This document shows positions 33,635 to 41,418 of a DNA stretch of 64,000 nucleotides, piece after piece (position 1 is the first letter of the stretch; each line of letters starts with the position of its first letter). Origin of the DNA: JAGQSZ01 sp049647585 (lineage in GTDB: Bacteria > Actinomycetota > Acidimicrobiia > Acidimicrobiales > Microtrichaceae); assembly GCA_049647585.1 (NCBI GenBank), contig JBARXY010000049.1:124001-188000 (forward strand), written 5' to 3'. The notes under the pieces are model-generated. The model ran no database searches. It worked only from the letters and a program-made list of their open reading frames with translations, and was not told the DNA's origin. Position numbers and translations under genes: made by a program.

Positions 33635-34421
33635 CTCTGGCTCCGATCTGGGTTACCTCCGTCGGAGAGGTGACTCGCTCGGCCCCGACAGCGCCATCGC
33701 CTCCGTCTGCTCCGGCAGGGCCCTCACCCTTGGCAGTTTCGGCAGCGACGATCTTCGCGAAGTTGCGGAGCAACTCCAGTCCGCTGGATCCCGACTTCTC
33801 GGGATGGAACTGAGTGGCGTGGACATTGTCCCGGTGTGCCGCGGCTGCGAGTGATCCGCCGTATTCGCATGTGGCGACGACATCGTCGGTCATCTCGGCG
33901 GCGAAGGAGTGCACGAAGTACATCCATGGCATGTCCAGGCCCTCAAAGAGCGGTGGATCGCCGAGAACCGTCAACTTGTTCCACTGCATCTGGGGATGCT
34001 TCACGCCCGCAGGAATCCTCCGGACGGTCCCCTTGAGGACTCCCAGACCCGCCACTCCCGGCGACTCCTCTGATCCGTCGTAGAGAAGCTGCATTCCTAC
34101 ACAGATGCCGAGAAACGGCTTTCCGGAGCTGACTACATCCAGTACGACCTCGTCCAGGCCGGTTCGGGCCAAGGCCGCTCGGCAAGGTCCGAATGAACCT
34201 ACACCGGGCAGCACGACGGCATCTGCCCGGGCGGCCTCATCCGCGTCGCTGGTGAGAGTCGCGTCGACGCCGACGAACTCGAAGGCCTTCTGTGCAGAAC
34301 GAAGATTGCCGATCCCGTAGTCGAGAACTGCAATCCGGGGCGAGGCAACAGATTGTGCTGAGCCGACTGCACCGAAGTCTCCGGTCCCGACCCCGATGTC
34401 TCCACCGGGGTCGACCCCCAT
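33627..34421 (-). CDS. hisH: Imidazole glycerol phosphate synthase glutaminase subunit
   Basis: This is 264 residues, longer than the usual 200. The glutaminase triad is intact: LGICVGMQLLYDGSEES with the nucleophile Cys, and HATQFHPEKSG with His and Glu. About 28 Gly/Asp-rich residues precede the start of the fold at IAVLDYGIGN, and about 35 residues (GEGPAGADGGDGAVGAERV) follow it. It supplies ammonia to HisF. The ATG shares one base with the hisB stop (TGATG) and its own stop overlaps hisA by 8 bases, so the cluster is tightly coupled. Confidence 0.93.
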   Translation of the reverse strand: MGVDPGGDIGVGTGDFGAVGSAQSVASPRIAVLDYGIGNLRSAQKAFEFVGVDATLTSDADEAARADAVVLPGVGSFGPCRAALARTGLDEVVLDVVSSGKPFLGICVGMQLLYDGSEESPGVAGLGVLKGTVRRIPAGVKHPQMQWNKLTVLGDPPLFEGLDMPWMYFVHSFAAEMTDDVVATCEYGGSLAAAAHRDNVHATQFHPEKSGSSGLELLRNFAKIVAAETAKGEGPAGADGGDGAVGAERVTSPTEVTQIGARDD

Positions 34422-35011
34422 CAGAGAACGCCCTTGGTCGAAGGCAGTTGGTCTCCCTCGACACGCACGGCATCCCGCAGCGCCCTGGCCACAGCCTTCG
34501 AAGATGCCTCCAGGATGTGGTGAGTGTTGCGGCCACGGATCAGCGTCATGTGCAGAGTGAATCCTGCAGACATCACAACTGCCCTCCAGAACTCCTCCAT
34601 GAGCTGCGGATCGAAGGGTGGGTCCCCAAGGATCTTCTGACCCGGGGGGTCGATCTCGTAATGCAGGTACGGCCGCCCGGACAGGTCCAGGACCACTTCC
34701 ACCAGCGCCTCATCAAGAGGCACGCGGATCGACGCGAATCGACGGACTCCAACCTTGTCGCCGAGAGCTTCCTTGAGCATCGCGCCGAGAAGGATTCCGG
34801 TGTCCTCGACTGTGTGGTGTGAGTCGATCTCGAGGTCGCCGGTGGCCTTGACCACCAGATCCAGACCACCGTGTCGTCCCAGTTGATCCAACATGTGGTC
34901 AAAGAACGGAAGCCCGGTGTTGCAATCGGTGGTGCCCTTGCCATCGATCTCTACAGAGATCGAAATCTGGGTCTCCTTGGTAGATCGTGAACTCGACGCG
35001 TAGCGGCTCAT
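34421..35011 (-). CDS. hisB: Imidazoleglycerol-phosphate dehydratase
   Basis: From the ATG at 35011 this is 196 residues, the normal length of monofunctional HisB. Metal-binding His blocks are present: FFDHMLDQLGRHGG, DSHHTVEDTGILLG and GRNTHHILEASSKA. It dehydrates IGP to imidazole acetol phosphate. A GTG at 35029 would add six residues; GAGG lies just upstream of the ATG. There is a gap of 28 bases from hisC. Confidence 0.95.
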   Translation of the reverse strand: MSRYASSSRSTKETQISISVEIDGKGTTDCNTGLPFFDHMLDQLGRHGGLDLVVKATGDLEIDSHHTVEDTGILLGAMLKEALGDKVGVRRFASIRVPLDEALVEVVLDLSGRPYLHYEIDPPGQKILGDPPFDPQLMEEFWRAVVMSAGFTLHMTLIRGRNTHHILEASSKAVARALRDAVRVEGDQLPSTKGVL

Positions 35012-35039
35012 AGACCTCAAGAATCCCACAGATCGGCGT

Positions 35040-36131
35040 TCACGATGAAAGCACTTCTGCCAAGGACTTCAGAAACTCGTCGTCCTCGCTGCGAGTCCCG
35101 AGAGTTACGCGCAGACACCCCTCGAGCCGGGGCCACGAGGAACAGTTACGGACCAGCACCGATCGCTCGACCAGTTCTGCCCAGACAGCGTCTCCGTCAC
35201 GCTCCCTCGGTCTGAAAAGGACGAAGTTGGCACCTGATGGCCACTGGTCAACCGGCAACTCGGCGAGCGCCATTTCAACGCGTCCACGTTCTTCGACCAG
35301 TGAGGCGACGCGCAGCTCCATTTCGGCCAGGTGGTCGAGTGCGAGGATCCCCGCAAGCTGCTTCATCGAATCGAGGTGATAGGGCAGAACGACCTTCTCC
35401 AACTCGGAGACAACCCAGGTCGGCCCGATCAGGTAGCCGAGTCGCAGGCCCGCCGCCGACCAGGTCTTCGAAAACGTCCTGGTCACCACGATCGAACGTT
35501 CCTCATCGACCAGCGACAGCGCCGACCACGGAGCGAACTGCCCGTAGGCCTCGTCCACGACGAGCAGCCCATCGACCGCCTCGACAGCGCGGAGAACCGT
35601 CTCGACCGTTTCGCGGTCCTCCACCAGGCCCGTCGGGTTGTTCGGAGAACAGAGGAACACGATCGATGGTCGATCGGATTCGATCGCGGCCAGCAGAGCG
35701 TCCAGGTCCAGTTCGAAGTTCGCCAGACGCTCAACCTCGATCGAGTCGGTGCCGGCGATCTTCGCGATGTGTTGGTGCAAGGCGTAGGTCGGCTCGTTGC
35801 TCAGCGCCTTGCGACCAGGCCCGCCATAGGTCAGGCAGAGAGTCTGGAGAACTTCGTTGGAACCGTTCGCGACGAACACGTTGCCGACACCGATCTCGGT
35901 GTTCACCAGAGGCTGTTCGACCTGGGCGACACGTGTGCGCAGCGCAGTGGCCGAGCGGTCTGGATAGCGGTGCCAGTTGATGTCGGTCAGTGCGGCCGCG
36001 AGTTTCTCGACGAAGGCCTTCGGCGGTGGTTCGGGCGCCTCATTGGTGTTGAGGCGAACCGCTACATCGAGCTGGGGCGAGTGGTAGCCCTCCATCAGAG
36101 CGACGGAGTCCCTGGGCGTGGGTCTGGCCAT
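35040..36131 (-). CDS. hisC: Histidinol-phosphate aminotransferase
   Basis: This 363-residue fold-type I PLP enzyme has LNTNEAPEPP at the N terminus, LCSPNNPTG, LLVVDEAYGQF with the PLP-contacting Asp and Tyr, and TRTFSKTWSAAGLRLGY with the PLP Lys. It transaminates imidazole acetol phosphate to histidinol phosphate. Its ATG overlaps the hisD stop by one base (TGATG), which implies translational coupling. Family length and motifs are normal. Confidence 0.95.
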   Translation of the reverse strand: MARPTPRDSVALMEGYHSPQLDVAVRLNTNEAPEPPPKAFVEKLAAALTDINWHRYPDRSATALRTRVAQVEQPLVNTEIGVGNVFVANGSNEVLQTLCLTYGGPGRKALSNEPTYALHQHIAKIAGTDSIEVERLANFELDLDALLAAIESDRPSIVFLCSPNNPTGLVEDRETVETVLRAVEAVDGLLVVDEAYGQFAPWSALSLVDEERSIVVTRTFSKTWSAAGLRLGYLIGPTWVVSELEKVVLPYHLDSMKQLAGILALDHLAEMELRVASLVEERGRVEMALAELPVDQWPSGANFVLFRPRERDGDAVWAELVERSVLVRNCSSWPRLEGCLRVTLGTRSEDDEFLKSLAEVLSS

Positions 36132-37432
36132 CAGTCGGTGCTCCAGAGTCGCTGGCGGAGCCGGATCGATTCGGCGTGGGCTGCCAGGCCTTCGGCGTCG
36201 GCCAGTACGGCGACCGATTCGCTCAGCCCGCCCGGCGCGTACGCAGACCGGTCGACGCGGATGACGTGGTGGTGTTTCAAGAAGTCGTCAACGGTCAGAG
36301 CCGAGGAGAACCTCGCCGATCCGTAGGTGGGCAGCACATGGCTCGGTCCGGCCACGTAATCGCCGACCGATGCCGGTGACCATTCACCCAGGAACACAGC
36401 TCCCGCGTTGGTGACGCCGTCGACCAATTCGTCAGCGTTCCGACAGAGGAGTTCCAGGTGTTCGGGCGCAACCAGGTTGGCGACCTCGATAGCCGCCTTT
36501 GGAGAGTCGACCACGACGGCGTATCCGCCTTCGGCGAGCGTTGCGGTGATGTCCGCCTTGCGTGGCGAGTCTGCGATCAAGGCATCCATCGCAGTGCTCA
36601 CAGAGTCGGCCGTGCCCTCGTCCCAGGTGATCAACCAGGCAAGTCCGTCAGGGCCGTGCTCGGCCTGAAGGATCACGTCTATCGCTGCCAGTTCCGGAGG
36701 GACCGAGGAGTCGGCAATCACCACGACCTCGCTCGGACCGGCAAAGGCGGCGGCCACCCCGACCGTCCCAGACACTTCCTGTTTGGCGAGTGCGACGTAC
36801 TTGTTCCCCGGTCCACAGATGACGTCGACCGACCTGATCGATTCGGTCCCGTAGGCAAGAGCAGCGATCGCCTGAGCACCGCCGACTGCATGCACCTCAT
36901 TGACTCCAGCGACCGCGGCGGCCGCCAGGGTCACCGCTGCGATACGACCGGTCGCACGGTCCGGGGGAACGCAGACAACAACATCCTCTACGCCTGCCAC
37001 CATCGCCGGCACTGCCGTCATCAGCAGCGTCGACGGGTAGGCCGCCCTGCCACCGGGGACGTAACAGCCGACACGGTCCACCGGTTTGCGGTAGGAGCGG
37101 ATTTTGACGCCGTCCTCGTCGTGGACGACTTCGCCCTGAAGCTGCTGGCGGTGGTGGGCGGCAATTCGATCCCGGGCCAACTCGAGGGCGGCCAGGACCT
37201 CGGGACCGACTGACCGAAGAGCTTCGTCCAACTCGGCTTGCGCGATGAGTGTCGTCGGCGAATCGACTCCGTCGAATCGTGCCGTGAGGGACCTGATCGC
37301 CTCATCGCCACCGTCTCGCACTTCGGCAAGTATCTGGCGAACCGCCGCGACCGGAGCGTCCTCATCGACCTTCGGTCGAGGCAGACGTCCTTGAAAATCG
37401 GTGACACCACGCAGGTCAAGACGGTTCAACAC
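36131..37432 (-). CDS. hisD: Histidinol dehydrogenase
   Basis: From the GTG at 37432 this is 433 residues starting LNRLDLRG, the usual HisD N terminus. The zinc and catalytic blocks are present: VLQAEHGPDG with the QxEH pair, CGPGNKYVALAK, LVAPEHLEL and AGPSHVLPTYGSARFSS. It oxidises histidinol to histidine in two NAD-dependent steps. TACCGT lies exactly 7 bases before this GTG, favouring it over the GTG six codons upstream. It is the first gene of the hisDCBHAF cluster and is divergent from a small acidic gene. Confidence 0.95.
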   Translation of the reverse strand: MLNRLDLRGVTDFQGRLPRPKVDEDAPVAAVRQILAEVRDGGDEAIRSLTARFDGVDSPTTLIAQAELDEALRSVGPEVLAALELARDRIAAHHRQQLQGEVVHDEDGVKIRSYRKPVDRVGCYVPGGRAAYPSTLLMTAVPAMVAGVEDVVVCVPPDRATGRIAAVTLAAAAVAGVNEVHAVGGAQAIAALAYGTESIRSVDVICGPGNKYVALAKQEVSGTVGVAAAFAGPSEVVVIADSSVPPELAAIDVILQAEHGPDGLAWLITWDEGTADSVSTAMDALIADSPRKADITATLAEGGYAVVVDSPKAAIEVANLVAPEHLELLCRNADELVDGVTNAGAVFLGEWSPASVGDYVAGPSHVLPTYGSARFSSALTVDDFLKHHHVIRVDRSAYAPGGLSESVAVLADAEGLAAHAESIRLRQRLWSTD

Positions 37433-37439
37433 GCCGGTC

Positions 37440-37445
37440 ACGGTA
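37440..37445 (-). promoter_or_regulatory. -10 box (TACCGT) before hisD
   Basis: TACCGT with 7-base spacing to the hisD GTG is identical in sequence and spacing to the box before nth. It is the likely start of the his cluster transcript, probably leaderless. Confidence 0.5.
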
Positions 37446-37540
37446 CCCACCGCAGGGATGGGCGGCTAACCACTTCCCGGTTTGCCCGCCCCGCGAGGCT
37501 CCGGTGCCGCTGCTGCCCGGTCGGTGCTAGACCCTGAGCT

Positions 37541-37762
37541 GTGAGTCTCCACGCAGATCTGACATCGGTCATGTCGACACTCGATCAACTCTTCGAGCGG
37601 CTCGACGATGCGGCCAAAACGCTCCAGGACAGCCCCGACGATGACCTTTTGACCGACATCTACGAGGTCGAACGTCATCTCCGTCAGGCGTCACGCCGAC
37701 TCACCCGGACGCTGAATTCCCTACCGGAAGGTACCGGCAGTTCCGGCGGACGAGGCTTCTGA
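37541..37762 (+). CDS. Small acidic helical protein of unknown function
   Basis: This 73-residue protein is acidic in the first 45 residues and predicted helical (STLDQLFERLDDAAKTLQ and IYEVERHLRQASRRLTRTL), with a Gly/Ser-rich end. No family is recognised. A TAGACC box lies 7 bases before the GTG, the spacing used by neighbouring genes, though the last base differs from TAnnnT. It is divergent from hisD, and its stop is about 200 bases from the convergent nth stop. It is plausible as a real gene because of the amphipathic helical pattern, but unproven. Confidence 0.5.
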   Translation: MSLHADLTSVMSTLDQLFERLDDAAKTLQDSPDDDLLTDIYEVERHLRQASRRLTRTLNSLPEGTGSSGGRGF

Positions 37763-37782
37763 CGGGACCACAAAACGGACCC

Positions 37783-37800
37783 GACGCCCCGAAGGGCGCC
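37783..37800 (-). terminator. GC-rich hairpin between nth and the small acidic gene
   Basis: GGCGCCC-TTCG-GGGCGTC forms a 7-bp stem with one mismatch and a UUCG-type tetraloop on the minus strand, followed after about 8 bases by GTTTTG. It is a possible terminator for nth, weak in T tract. The rest of the 200-base gap shows nothing I recognise. Confidence 0.35.
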
Positions 37801-37963
37801 GGCCGGGCAACTCGGGCGGCGGGTGCCCAAAGTCGCCATTGCACCAGGTGGCGGGAACCTGGGTGCATCGAAAAGCTACTGCCATCACCGGTACCTGTCG
37901 AGTACACCCCGGCGCTCGGGCAGGCCTTTGACGGCCGGATCTGGGGCTGTGACACCCGACATT

Positions 37964-38629
37964 TCACAGCGTCGAGGACGGGCAGAAATCAGCCAGCACA
38001 CAACCCGCGCAATTGGGCTTTCGGGCAAAGCAGACCCTCCTGCCATGCAGGATGATCCGCAGGCTGAAGTCGCCTCTCTCGGCCATCGGAACCATTGGAT
38101 TGAGTGCGTATTCGACCTTCACCGGATCAGTCTCGGTCGTCAGTCCGAGACGCGCGGACAGGCGCAGGACGTGGGTGTCGACGGGCAACCCGGGAAGGCC
38201 GAGGGCTTCTGCCCGTACCACGTTGGCCGTCTTGCGGCCGACCCCGGGGAGCTTGACCAAGTCCTTCATTGCATGGGGGACCTCTCCCCCGTGGCGCTCG
38301 ACCAGTGCGGTCGCCATTCCGATGATGCTGCGGGTCTTGGCCTTGTAGAAACCAGATGAGCGTATGAGTTGCTCGACTTCCTCCGGGTCTGCCGAAGCCA
38401 GGTCCTCGGGTGTGGGAAACCGGTCGAACAGTGCCGGAGTGACAGTGTTGATCATCTTGTCCGTCGACTGGGCGGAAAGGATCGTCGCTGTCAGCAACTC
38501 GAACGCGTTCCTGTGGTCCAGTTCGCAGATCGCCTCGGGGTACTCGAGCTTCAGCCGCTCGTTGACCAGACGGGCCCGGCCCTTCGGTGATCTCGGTTTG
38601 CGGAACGGCTTCGAATCACTCGGGTTCAC
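37964..38629 (-). CDS. nth: Endonuclease III (DNA glycosylase/AP lyase)
   Basis: From the GTG at 38629 this is 221 residues. The helix-hairpin-helix LPGVGRKTANVV holds the catalytic Lys and VDTHVLRLSARLGL the catalytic Asp. The C-terminal [4Fe-4S] cluster motif is intact (C-x6-C-x2-C-x5-C in RRVCFARKPNCAGCVLADFC). It removes oxidised pyrimidines in base excision repair. The open frame runs 58 codons further upstream, overlapping the divergent acetyltransferase gene, but TACCGT with 7-base spacing and the family N terminus support the chosen start. Confidence 0.94.
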   Translation of the reverse strand: MNPSDSKPFRKPRSPKGRARLVNERLKLEYPEAICELDHRNAFELLTATILSAQSTDKMINTVTPALFDRFPTPEDLASADPEEVEQLIRSSGFYKAKTRSIIGMATALVERHGGEVPHAMKDLVKLPGVGRKTANVVRAEALGLPGLPVDTHVLRLSARLGLTTETDPVKVEYALNPMVPMAERGDFSLRIILHGRRVCFARKPNCAGCVLADFCPSSTL

Positions 38630-38636
38630 GGAGGGG

Positions 38637-38642
38637 ACGGTA
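38637..38642 (-). promoter_or_regulatory. -10 box (TACCGT) of nth, overlapping divergent -10 box
   Basis: TACCGT (minus) lies 7 bases before the nth GTG. The plus-strand TAGTCT at 38641-38646 precedes the acetyltransferase ATG by 9 bases. The two boxes share bases 38641-38642, so the divergent promoters cannot both be occupied easily. Confidence 0.45.
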
Positions 38643-38655
38643 GTCTCGGTCGGCG

Positions 38656-39276
38656 ATGCCCGGCTCCTCGCTCCCCCGTCCCCGCTGGATCTCACCGGCA
38701 ACCGAAGAAACAGATCGTCTGATGGCGAAGGACGGTCTGCGCAGGGTGCGGGCGCTGTTCCAGATGCGTCGGCCACTGCCGATCGATGACGACTTGAGGG
38801 CAACCACCCGGGTCATCGACGTGCGACCATTCCGACCCGATCAGGATGCCGACGGCTTTCTACGGGTCAACAACCGGGCGTTCAGCTGGCATCCTGATCA
38901 GGGCAATTGGACGTCTGCGAACCTGGCTTCCCGGATGACAGAACCGTGGTTCGACACGGACGGATTTCTGATCCACGAATCGGCCGGAGAGATCGACGGG
39001 TTCTGCTGGACGAAGGTTCACCAGGCCTCGGACGAGGACCCGGCAATGGGCGAGATTTTCGTGATCGCAGCTGACCCTTCGACTCACGGAACCGGCCTCG
39101 GGCGGGCATTGACGATCGCCGGGCTCGACCATCTGGCTGGCCTCGGGCTGTCAGTGGGGATGCTCTATGTCGAACATGACAACCAGCGGGCCGTCTCGCT
39201 GTACGAACGACTCGGCTTTGATGTCCACCACACCGACGCTGAATACGATCTCGTGGCCGGCACCCCCGGCGAATGA
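38656..39276 (+). CDS. MshD-like GNAT acetyltransferase with only the C-terminal domain complete
   Basis: This 206-residue protein matches the second half of mycothiol synthase MshD: VRALFQMRRPL (end of GNAT domain 1), RVNNRAFSWHPDQGNWT, EPWFDTDGFLIHE, GFCWTKVHQ, and the acetyl-CoA loop STHGTGLGRALT followed by MLYVEHDNQRAVSLYERLGF. Normal MshD is about 300 residues with two GNAT domains. Here a TAG just upstream and the divergent nth leave no room for the first domain. The C-terminal domain is the active one in MshD, so this may still acetylate cysteinyl-glucosaminyl-inositol or another amine. TAGTCT lies 9 bases before the ATG. rlmN follows on the same strand. Confidence 0.82.
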   Translation: MPGSSLPRPRWISPATEETDRLMAKDGLRRVRALFQMRRPLPIDDDLRATTRVIDVRPFRPDQDADGFLRVNNRAFSWHPDQGNWTSANLASRMTEPWFDTDGFLIHESAGEIDGFCWTKVHQASDEDPAMGEIFVIAADPSTHGTGLGRALTIAGLDHLAGLGLSVGMLYVEHDNQRAVSLYERLGFDVHHTDAEYDLVAGTPGE

Positions 39277-39296
39277 GTTCCAAGCCGGTCTCACCG

Positions 39297-39302
39297 TAGG
39301 CT
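39297..39302 (+). promoter_or_regulatory. -10 box (TAGGCT) 6 nt before rlmN
   Basis: TAGGCT is separated from the rlmN GTG by GCTGAC, with no Shine-Dalgarno. This indicates a leaderless-type start. Confidence 0.5.
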
Positions 39303-39308
39303 GCTGAC

Positions 39309-40415
39309 GTGAAACGGACCCTCTACGACCTCGATCGGGACGACTGGGCCTTGGCCATGTCCGGCGAGCCAAAATTCCGGGTCAACCAGCTCTGGGAGGG
39401 GATCTACGGCCATCAGCTGACGATCCCGGATCTGACTTCGCTGCCCAAAGCACTCCGTGAACGTCTAGATGCCGAACTTCAACCCGCGCTCACCAAGGTC
39501 ACCGAGTCGATCAGCGACAACGGTGAAACCGTCAAATTCCTGTGGGAACTCGACGGCGGAGCCCGGGTCGAGACGGTGCTCATGCACTACGCCGAACGTT
39601 CAACGGTATGTGTGTCGAGCCAGGCCGGTTGCGCCATGGGATGCAGCTTCTGTGCCACCGGTCAGGCGGGATTCGAACGCCATCTGAGCAGCGGCGAGAT
39701 CGTCGAACAGGTCATCAGGGCCCAGAGACTCGCAGCCGCGGCCGAGACACCACGTCGGGTGTCCAACATCGTCTTCATGGGAATGGGCGAGCCACTCGCG
39801 AATTTCGACAACACCTGGACCGCGGTCAGACGGATCCACGACGACATCGGGATCGGAGCGAGACACATCACTTTGTCCACCGTCGGGTTGATCCCAGGGA
39901 TCTTGCGACTTGCCGAGGAGCCAATGCAGGTGAACCTGGCCGTTTCGCTCCACGCCGCCGACAATCAACTCCGGGACGAACTGGTGCCGATCAATCGGCG
40001 CTATCCGTTGGAGGCGCTGATGGACGCTTGTGCGACCTACTTCGGCTCCACCCGCCGCAGGGTCAGCTTCGAATGGGCGATGATCGACGGCGTCAACGAC
40101 AGAATGTCAGACGCCGACGCGCTGGCCGCTCTCTGTCAGCCGATTCGGGCACATGTGAATCTGATCCCCCTCAACCCGACTCCGGGATATGCGGTTCGCG
40201 GCTCGTCGCGCAACCGCGTGAACGCCTTCCGGGATCGCCTCGACGAACTCGGAGTCACCGTGACCGTCCGGGATACCCGTGGTTCTGAAATTGACGCGGC
40301 CTGTGGGCAACTCCGAGCCGGCCACCAGGCGACTCCGGTGTCACGCCCCGTGCGACGCGCCACGCCTGCAGATTCCTGCGACCCGGCAGATTCCTGGGAC
40401 CCGGCAGATTCCTGA
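39309..40415 (+). CDS. rlmN: 23S rRNA (adenine-2503-C2)-methyltransferase RlmN
   Basis: This 368-residue radical SAM enzyme has the cluster motif C108-x3-C112-x2-C115 (AGCAMGCSFCATG). The FMGMGEPLANFDN and TLSTVGLIPGI blocks are typical of RlmN. The second catalytic Cys is near the C terminus in RGSEIDAACGQL. It methylates A2503 of 23S rRNA, and often A37 of some tRNAs. A TAGGCT box 6 bases before the GTG suggests a leaderless message. The last 18 residues after the fold are three imperfect copies of DPADSW, encoded by a tandem repeat whose last copy ends in the stop codon. Confidence 0.96.
   Translation: MKRTLYDLDRDDWALAMSGEPKFRVNQLWEGIYGHQLTIPDLTSLPKALRERLDAELQPALTKVTESISDNGETVKFLWELDGGARVETVLMHYAERSTVCVSSQAGCAMGCSFCATGQAGFERHLSSGEIVEQVIRAQRLAAAAETPRRVSNIVFMGMGEPLANFDNTWTAVRRIHDDIGIGARHITLSTVGLIPGILRLAEEPMQVNLAVSLHAADNQLRDELVPINRRYPLEALMDACATYFGSTRRRVSFEWAMIDGVNDRMSDADALAALCQPIRAHVNLIPLNPTPGYAVRGSSRNRVNAFRDRLDELGVTVTVRDTRGSEIDAACGQLRAGHQATPVSRPVRRATPADSCDPADSWDPADS
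40362..40415. repeat. Three 18-bp tandem repeats ending in the rlmN stop codon
   Basis: The unit GACCCGGCAGATTCCTGG is complete at 40380-40397. At 40398-40415 it is repeated with the last codon changed from TGG to TGA, the stop. A degenerate copy precedes (40362-40379). Confidence 0.9.
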
Positions 40416-40468
40416 GAGTCGATCCAACACCTGGCGGTGGCGTGCGCGGTGCCGTTCTGTCGGCCTGA

Positions 40469-40474
40469 CACACT
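40469..40474 (+). promoter_or_regulatory. -10 box (CACACT) before small membrane protein gene
   Basis: CACACT with a 7-base spacer (GTCGACC) to the ATG at 40482. The spacer resembles that before the coiled-coil gene at 16988. Confidence 0.4.
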
Positions 40475-40481
40475 GTCGACC

Positions 40482-40898
40482 ATGTCCAACCGTCGCTGGT
40501 ACAACCCGCACCTCCCCCAGACGTTGGTGATCGGTCAACTTCTGCTGTACTTCAACGCCGCATTCGACCTGCTGGACTTTCTCACCGGTCGAATATCGCT
40601 CTCAGTAGCACTCACCACCATCTTCGGAATACTTGTTATTGCCGGTATAGCCCTGAGCATCTTTGGTGCCCAGGGCATCGCCAACGAAAAGAAGCTGGGC
40701 TATCAGGCAGCGGTAGCAGCGTCGTTCGTCCCTTTGGTCGCCAGGCTCGTCGCCGCAGCCCAAGGTTCTGGGATAGCCAGCAACATCAGCTTCATCCTGT
40801 TCGGGAACAACGTGCTGAATGTCATGTTCGAGTACGCGTTGATCGCGCTGCTGCTCCATCCGATGTCCCATAAGCATCAGAAGGTCTGGTTCCGCTGA
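40482..40898 (+). CDS. Small integral membrane protein, four spans
   Basis: From the ATG at 40482 this is 138 residues with about four hydrophobic helices (TLVIGQLLLYFNAAFDLLDFL, SVALTTIFGILVIAGIALSIF, QAAVAASFVPLVARLVA and NNVLNVMFEYALIALLLH) and a short basic end. No family motif is visible. A frame start 15 codons upstream would add an unlikely Cys-containing leader, and CACACT lies 7 bases before this ATG. It lies between rlmN and a MaoC dehydratase on the same strand, but each has its own putative -10 box. Confidence 0.7.
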   Translation: MSNRRWYNPHLPQTLVIGQLLLYFNAAFDLLDFLTGRISLSVALTTIFGILVIAGIALSIFGAQGIANEKKLGYQAAVAASFVPLVARLVAAAQGSGIASNISFILFGNNVLNVMFEYALIALLLHPMSHKHQKVWFR

Positions 40899-40935
40899 GA
40901 GCGCTTCGGAGTGGCCCCAGGGTCTCCACTCGGGC

Positions 40936-40941
40936 CATTAT
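40936..40941 (+). promoter_or_regulatory. -10 box (CATTAT) 6 nt before MaoC gene
   Basis: CATTAT, five of six matches to TATAAT allowing position-1 and position-3/4 drift, is 6 bases before the ATG at 40948. A short hairpin GAGTGG/CCACTC (40909-40931) directly precedes it and may end the upstream transcript. Confidence 0.4.
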
Positions 40942-40947
40942 CACTTG

Positions 40948-41406
40948 ATGGCCACCGAAATCGTAGGAATCTCCGGACTCAAGGATCTACTTGGAACCCA
41001 CCTGGGTTATTCCGACTGGATGGAGATCACCCAGGAGCGGGTAAACACCTTCGCCGACGCAACCGGCGATCATCAGTGGATCCACGTGGATCCCGAGCGC
41101 GCCAAGGACGGGCCCTTCGGCGGCACCATCGCCCACGGCTACCTCACCTTCTCGCTCGGACCCGTTCTGTTCCCGTCCATAGCGACGGTGAGCGGCATCA
41201 AGATGGGTGTCAACTATGGCGCCGACAAGGTCCGCTTCCTTTCACCCGTCAAGGTCGGTGCAAGCATCCGTCTGGGCGCCGAACTGACCAAGGTCGAAGA
41301 ACTGCCTAACAACGGTGCGCAGGTCTACATGACCTTCACCTTTGAGATTCAGGACAGTGAGAAGCCGGCCGCCGTGGCAGAAATCATTTTCCGCTACTAC
41401 GAGTGA
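40948..41406 (+). CDS. MaoC-like (R)-hydratase family protein
   Basis: This 152-residue single hot-dog domain has the hydratase motif ATGDHQWIHVDPERAKDGPFG followed by TIAHGYLTFSL, with the catalytic Asp and His. The family hydrates enoyl-CoA, (R)-specific, in lipid or PHA metabolism. The C-terminal half (YGADKVRFLSPVKVGASIR) is also typical. A TTG one codon upstream is possible but CATTAT with 6-base spacing favours the ATG at 40948. The lipoprotein hydrolase follows 12 bases downstream. Confidence 0.88.
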   Translation: MATEIVGISGLKDLLGTHLGYSDWMEITQERVNTFADATGDHQWIHVDPERAKDGPFGGTIAHGYLTFSLGPVLFPSIATVSGIKMGVNYGADKVRFLSPVKVGASIRLGAELTKVEELPNNGAQVYMTFTFEIQDSEKPAAVAEIIFRYYE

Positions 41407-41418
41407 CGGGATGACCGG

